Shown here piece by piece: positions 5,406 to 6,523 of a stretch of DNA of 6,523 nt (within the stretch, counting starts at the first letter, position 1; every line of letters begins with the position of its first letter). The stretch is taken from contig JAEWKR010000096.1 in assembly GCA_023457715.1 (NCBI GenBank), positions 1 through 6,523 of the forward strand, given 5' to 3'. This stretch comes from Verrucomicrobiota bacterium (GTDB taxonomy: Bacteria > Verrucomicrobiota > Verrucomicrobiia > Opitutales > Opitutaceae). Both the position numbers and the translations under genes were made by a program. Under the pieces are notes generated by a model. It did no database searches. It had not been told where the DNA came from and saw only the letters and a program-made list of their open reading frames with translations.

Positions 5406-6182
5406 CTGCTTGTTCTTCTCCGGCAGGCTCAGTTCGCGGATCCAGATATTACGAAACGCGACCGGGTTGCCGTGCTCCTGGAGCGACAGCGGCAGTTTGG
5501 CGGGATGAGCCTTGAAGGGGCTCGTGCCGCGCCACTGCGTCGGACCGGTCAATTCCGCATGGTTCTGGACCAGCACGCCGTTGTGGAAAACGGTGACGAA
5601 CGCCGGGCTGAGCAGCTTGCCGGCGGCGTCAAAACGCGGCGCCTGAAAGACGATGTCGTACGTCTGCCACTCGCCGGGCGCGCGCGTGGCGTTCACCAGC
5701 GGCGGGTGCTGTTTGTAGACCGAGCCGGCCTGCCCGTTGACGTAGGTTGGATTCTGATACGAATCCAGCACCTGGACCTCGTACATCCCCATGAAGAACA
5801 CGCCGCTGTTGCCGCGGCCCTGGCTCTTGCCGACGATCTGCGCGGGGGCGCGCCATTCCAGGTGCAGCTGCACGTCGCCGAAGCCCTGCCTGGTCTTGAT
5901 GCCGCCCGCCTTCGGCACGACCACGGCCGCCCCTTCCTCGATCTTCCAGGGCGCCGCCTCGCCGGGCGTCTTCTCCGACTCCCAGGCGGCCAGATCCTTG
6001 CCGTTGAAGAGCACGATCGCATCGGACGGCACCCCGCCGGCGGGCGCCTCGACGACCTTCGGCACCGGCTCCCAGTATTCGGTGAGTTCCGGCGGCGGCA
6101 GCCCGTCGTTCGGGGTTTGGGCATTCAGCGAAACGCCAAACGCAATCAAAGCACAGGGGACCAGACGAAACCGCGTAGACAT
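5403..6182 (-). CDS. Secreted DUF1080 / 3-keto-disaccharide hydrolase family protein
   Basis: A 259-residue exported protein of the DUF1080 (3-keto-disaccharide hydrolase) family, a concanavalin-like beta-sandwich. The start gives a Sec signal peptide (MSTRFRLVP, hydrophobic 8-19, probable cut at LNA-QT, residue 21). Family motifs in order are IVLFNGKDLAAWES (56-69), WKIEEGAAVV (79-88), DVQLHLEWRAP (103-113), GNSGVFFMGMYEVQVLDS (124-141), AGSVYKQHPPLVNATRAPGEW (152-172, split here by position only), YDIVFQAP (175-182) and VFHNGVLVQNHAEL (198-211). The length is typical for a single-domain member. No Shine-Dalgarno precedes the ATG; the sequence before it is TTTAAAAC. The family acts on sugars carrying a 3-keto group, which fits the two oxidoreductases on the other strand; hydrolase or hydratase chemistry are both possible. 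It is convergent with the operon and so separately expressed. Confidence 0.92.
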   Translation of the reverse strand: MSTRFRLVPCALIAFGVSLNAQTPNDGLPPPELTEYWEPVPKVVEAPAGGVPSDAIVLFNGKDLAAWESEKTPGEAAPWKIEEGAAVVVPKAGGIKTRQGFGDVQLHLEWRAPAQIVGKSQGRGNSGVFFMGMYEVQVLDSYQNPTYVNGQAGSVYKQHPPLVNATRAPGEWQTYDIVFQAPRFDAAGKLLSPAFVTVFHNGVLVQNHAELTGPTQWRGTSPFKAHPAKLPLSLQEHGNPVAFRNIWIRELSLPEKNKQ

Positions 6183-6256
6183 GTTTTAAAGGGGGTCGGC
6201 GTACCATGGCCGTTCGGACGGTAGTCGGCAAGTGCGAGGGTGCTGCCGCCGGACAA

Positions 6257-6284
6257 ATTCCAAACGCCAAACTCCAAACGCCAA
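6257..6284 (-). repeat. TTGGMRT heptad array, four units
   Basis: On the plus strand ATTCCAA, ACGCCAA, ACTCCAA, ACGCCAA stand in register; on the minus strand this reads TTGGCGT, TTGGAGT, TTGGCGT, TTGGAAT. It lies about 75 bases upstream of the DUF1080 start, where promoter or operator sites would be expected. A regulatory role is not shown. Confidence 0.8.
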
Positions 6285-6318
6285 AGAAATCCCAAGGATC
6301 ATCCTGGATTCCGAAGTA

Positions 6319-6458
6319 GCCACAGAGAGCACAGAGCTCCGACAAGGAGGACACGGGGGCTCGGTCCTTGGACAAACCTGTTCATCGCGTAACGCCCAAG
6401 ACAGTCGCAGCGCCCGCCTCCGGCTCGGCTCTGATTGGGCCTCTGTGACCTCTGTGGC
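6319..6458. repeat. Spaced inverted repeat with 9-bp internal period
   Basis: GCCACAGAGAGCACAGAG (6319-6336) is matched, 16 of 18 bases, by the reverse complement of 6441-6458 (GCCACAGAGGTCACAGAG). Each arm contains CACAGAG twice with a spacing of 9. The arms enclose 104 bases with no recognisable content. It could be a small non-autonomous element or another dispersed intergenic repeat. Confidence 0.65.
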
Positions 6459-6499
6459 GAAATCGGTATTCAGGTTCAGTCCTGCAGGCCGGCTGCGCC

Positions 6500-6523
6500 G
6501 GGAATTTCAGATTTCAGATTTCA
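6500..6523 (+). repeat. Start of a second RATTTCA heptad element, cut by window end
   Basis: These 24 bases are identical to 5210-5233, the left inner arm of the long hairpin, with three RATTTCA units. The GC-rich bases in front of it (GGCTGCGCCG) differ from those before the first copy, so only the heptad part is shared. The rest lies outside the window. Confidence 0.8.

Larger units (their letters stand above)
6183..6523. other. Non-coding region upstream of the DUF1080 gene
   Basis: No credible gene. Minus-strand frames that extend here from the DUF1080 gene translate repeat sequence (such as FGVWSLAFG from the 7-bp array). The region should hold the DUF1080 promoter, reading leftward, but I found no clear promoter boxes. 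It contains a 7-bp array (6257-6284), a spaced inverted repeat (6319-6458), the SbfI-like palindrome CCTGCAGG (6481-6488) and the start of another RATTTCA array cut by the window edge. Confidence 0.6.

Noticed and set aside
5292..6224. A 310-residue plus-strand open frame across the DUF1080 gene
   Set aside because: Its N-terminal part is translated repeat sequence (VVPPSGG, FRLKAGQ) and the rest is antisense to a gene with strong DUF1080 motifs.

Overview
The window is a GC-rich bacterial segment carrying five plus-strand genes in a tight row and one convergent minus-strand gene. It suggests a Verrucomicrobia-type genome, most likely Opitutaceae-like. The reasons are the protein families (Tat-exported Gfo/Idh/MocA oxidoreductases, a secreted sugar isomerase-like TIM barrel, a DUF1080 protein), the weak or missing Shine-Dalgarno sites, and low-complexity 7-bp repeats between the genes. 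This placement is inference; there is no rRNA or marker gene here.

Layout. Positions 1-248 hold no gene but carry a 7-bp tandem array (81-147), a palindromic dispersed repeat (174-203) and a second 7-bp array (209-243) that runs almost to the first start codon. Then come a secreted xylose isomerase-like TIM-barrel protein (249-1103), a strong stem-loop (1109-1148), a Tat-exported Gfo/Idh/MocA oxidoreductase (1154-2521), a four-helix DoxX-type membrane protein (2541-2996), a second Tat-exported Gfo/Idh/MocA oxidoreductase (3003-4442) and a secreted discoidin-like protein (4465-5136). Gaps between the last four genes are only 6-22 bases, so they probably form one transcript. A minus-strand DUF1080 (3-keto-disaccharide hydrolase family) gene lies at 5403-6182. 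The 266 bases between the two convergent stop codons are filled by repeats: a 7-bp stop-codon array, a hairpin of about 99 bases, a second long inverted repeat, and an inverted 7-bp stop-codon array. The last 341 bases (6183-6523) are non-coding and again repeat-rich.

How the genes may work together. Oxidoreductases of the Gfo/Idh/MocA family, isomerase-like TIM barrels and DUF1080 proteins are known partners in glycoside breakdown through 3-keto sugars: the sugar is oxidised at C3, the aglycone is lost by elimination or hydrolysis, and the sugar is reduced again. Here every soluble member has an export signal (Tat for the two cofactor-binding enzymes, Sec for the others), which suggests a periplasmic version. 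The DoxX-like membrane protein between the two oxidoreductases could link their redox balance to the membrane quinone pool; that is a hypothesis. The substrate cannot be read from the sequence, and no regulator or transporter is in the window.

The least ordinary feature is the repeat content. At least five unrelated sequences are repeated with a period of exactly 7 bases, and several of these arrays touch start or stop codons.
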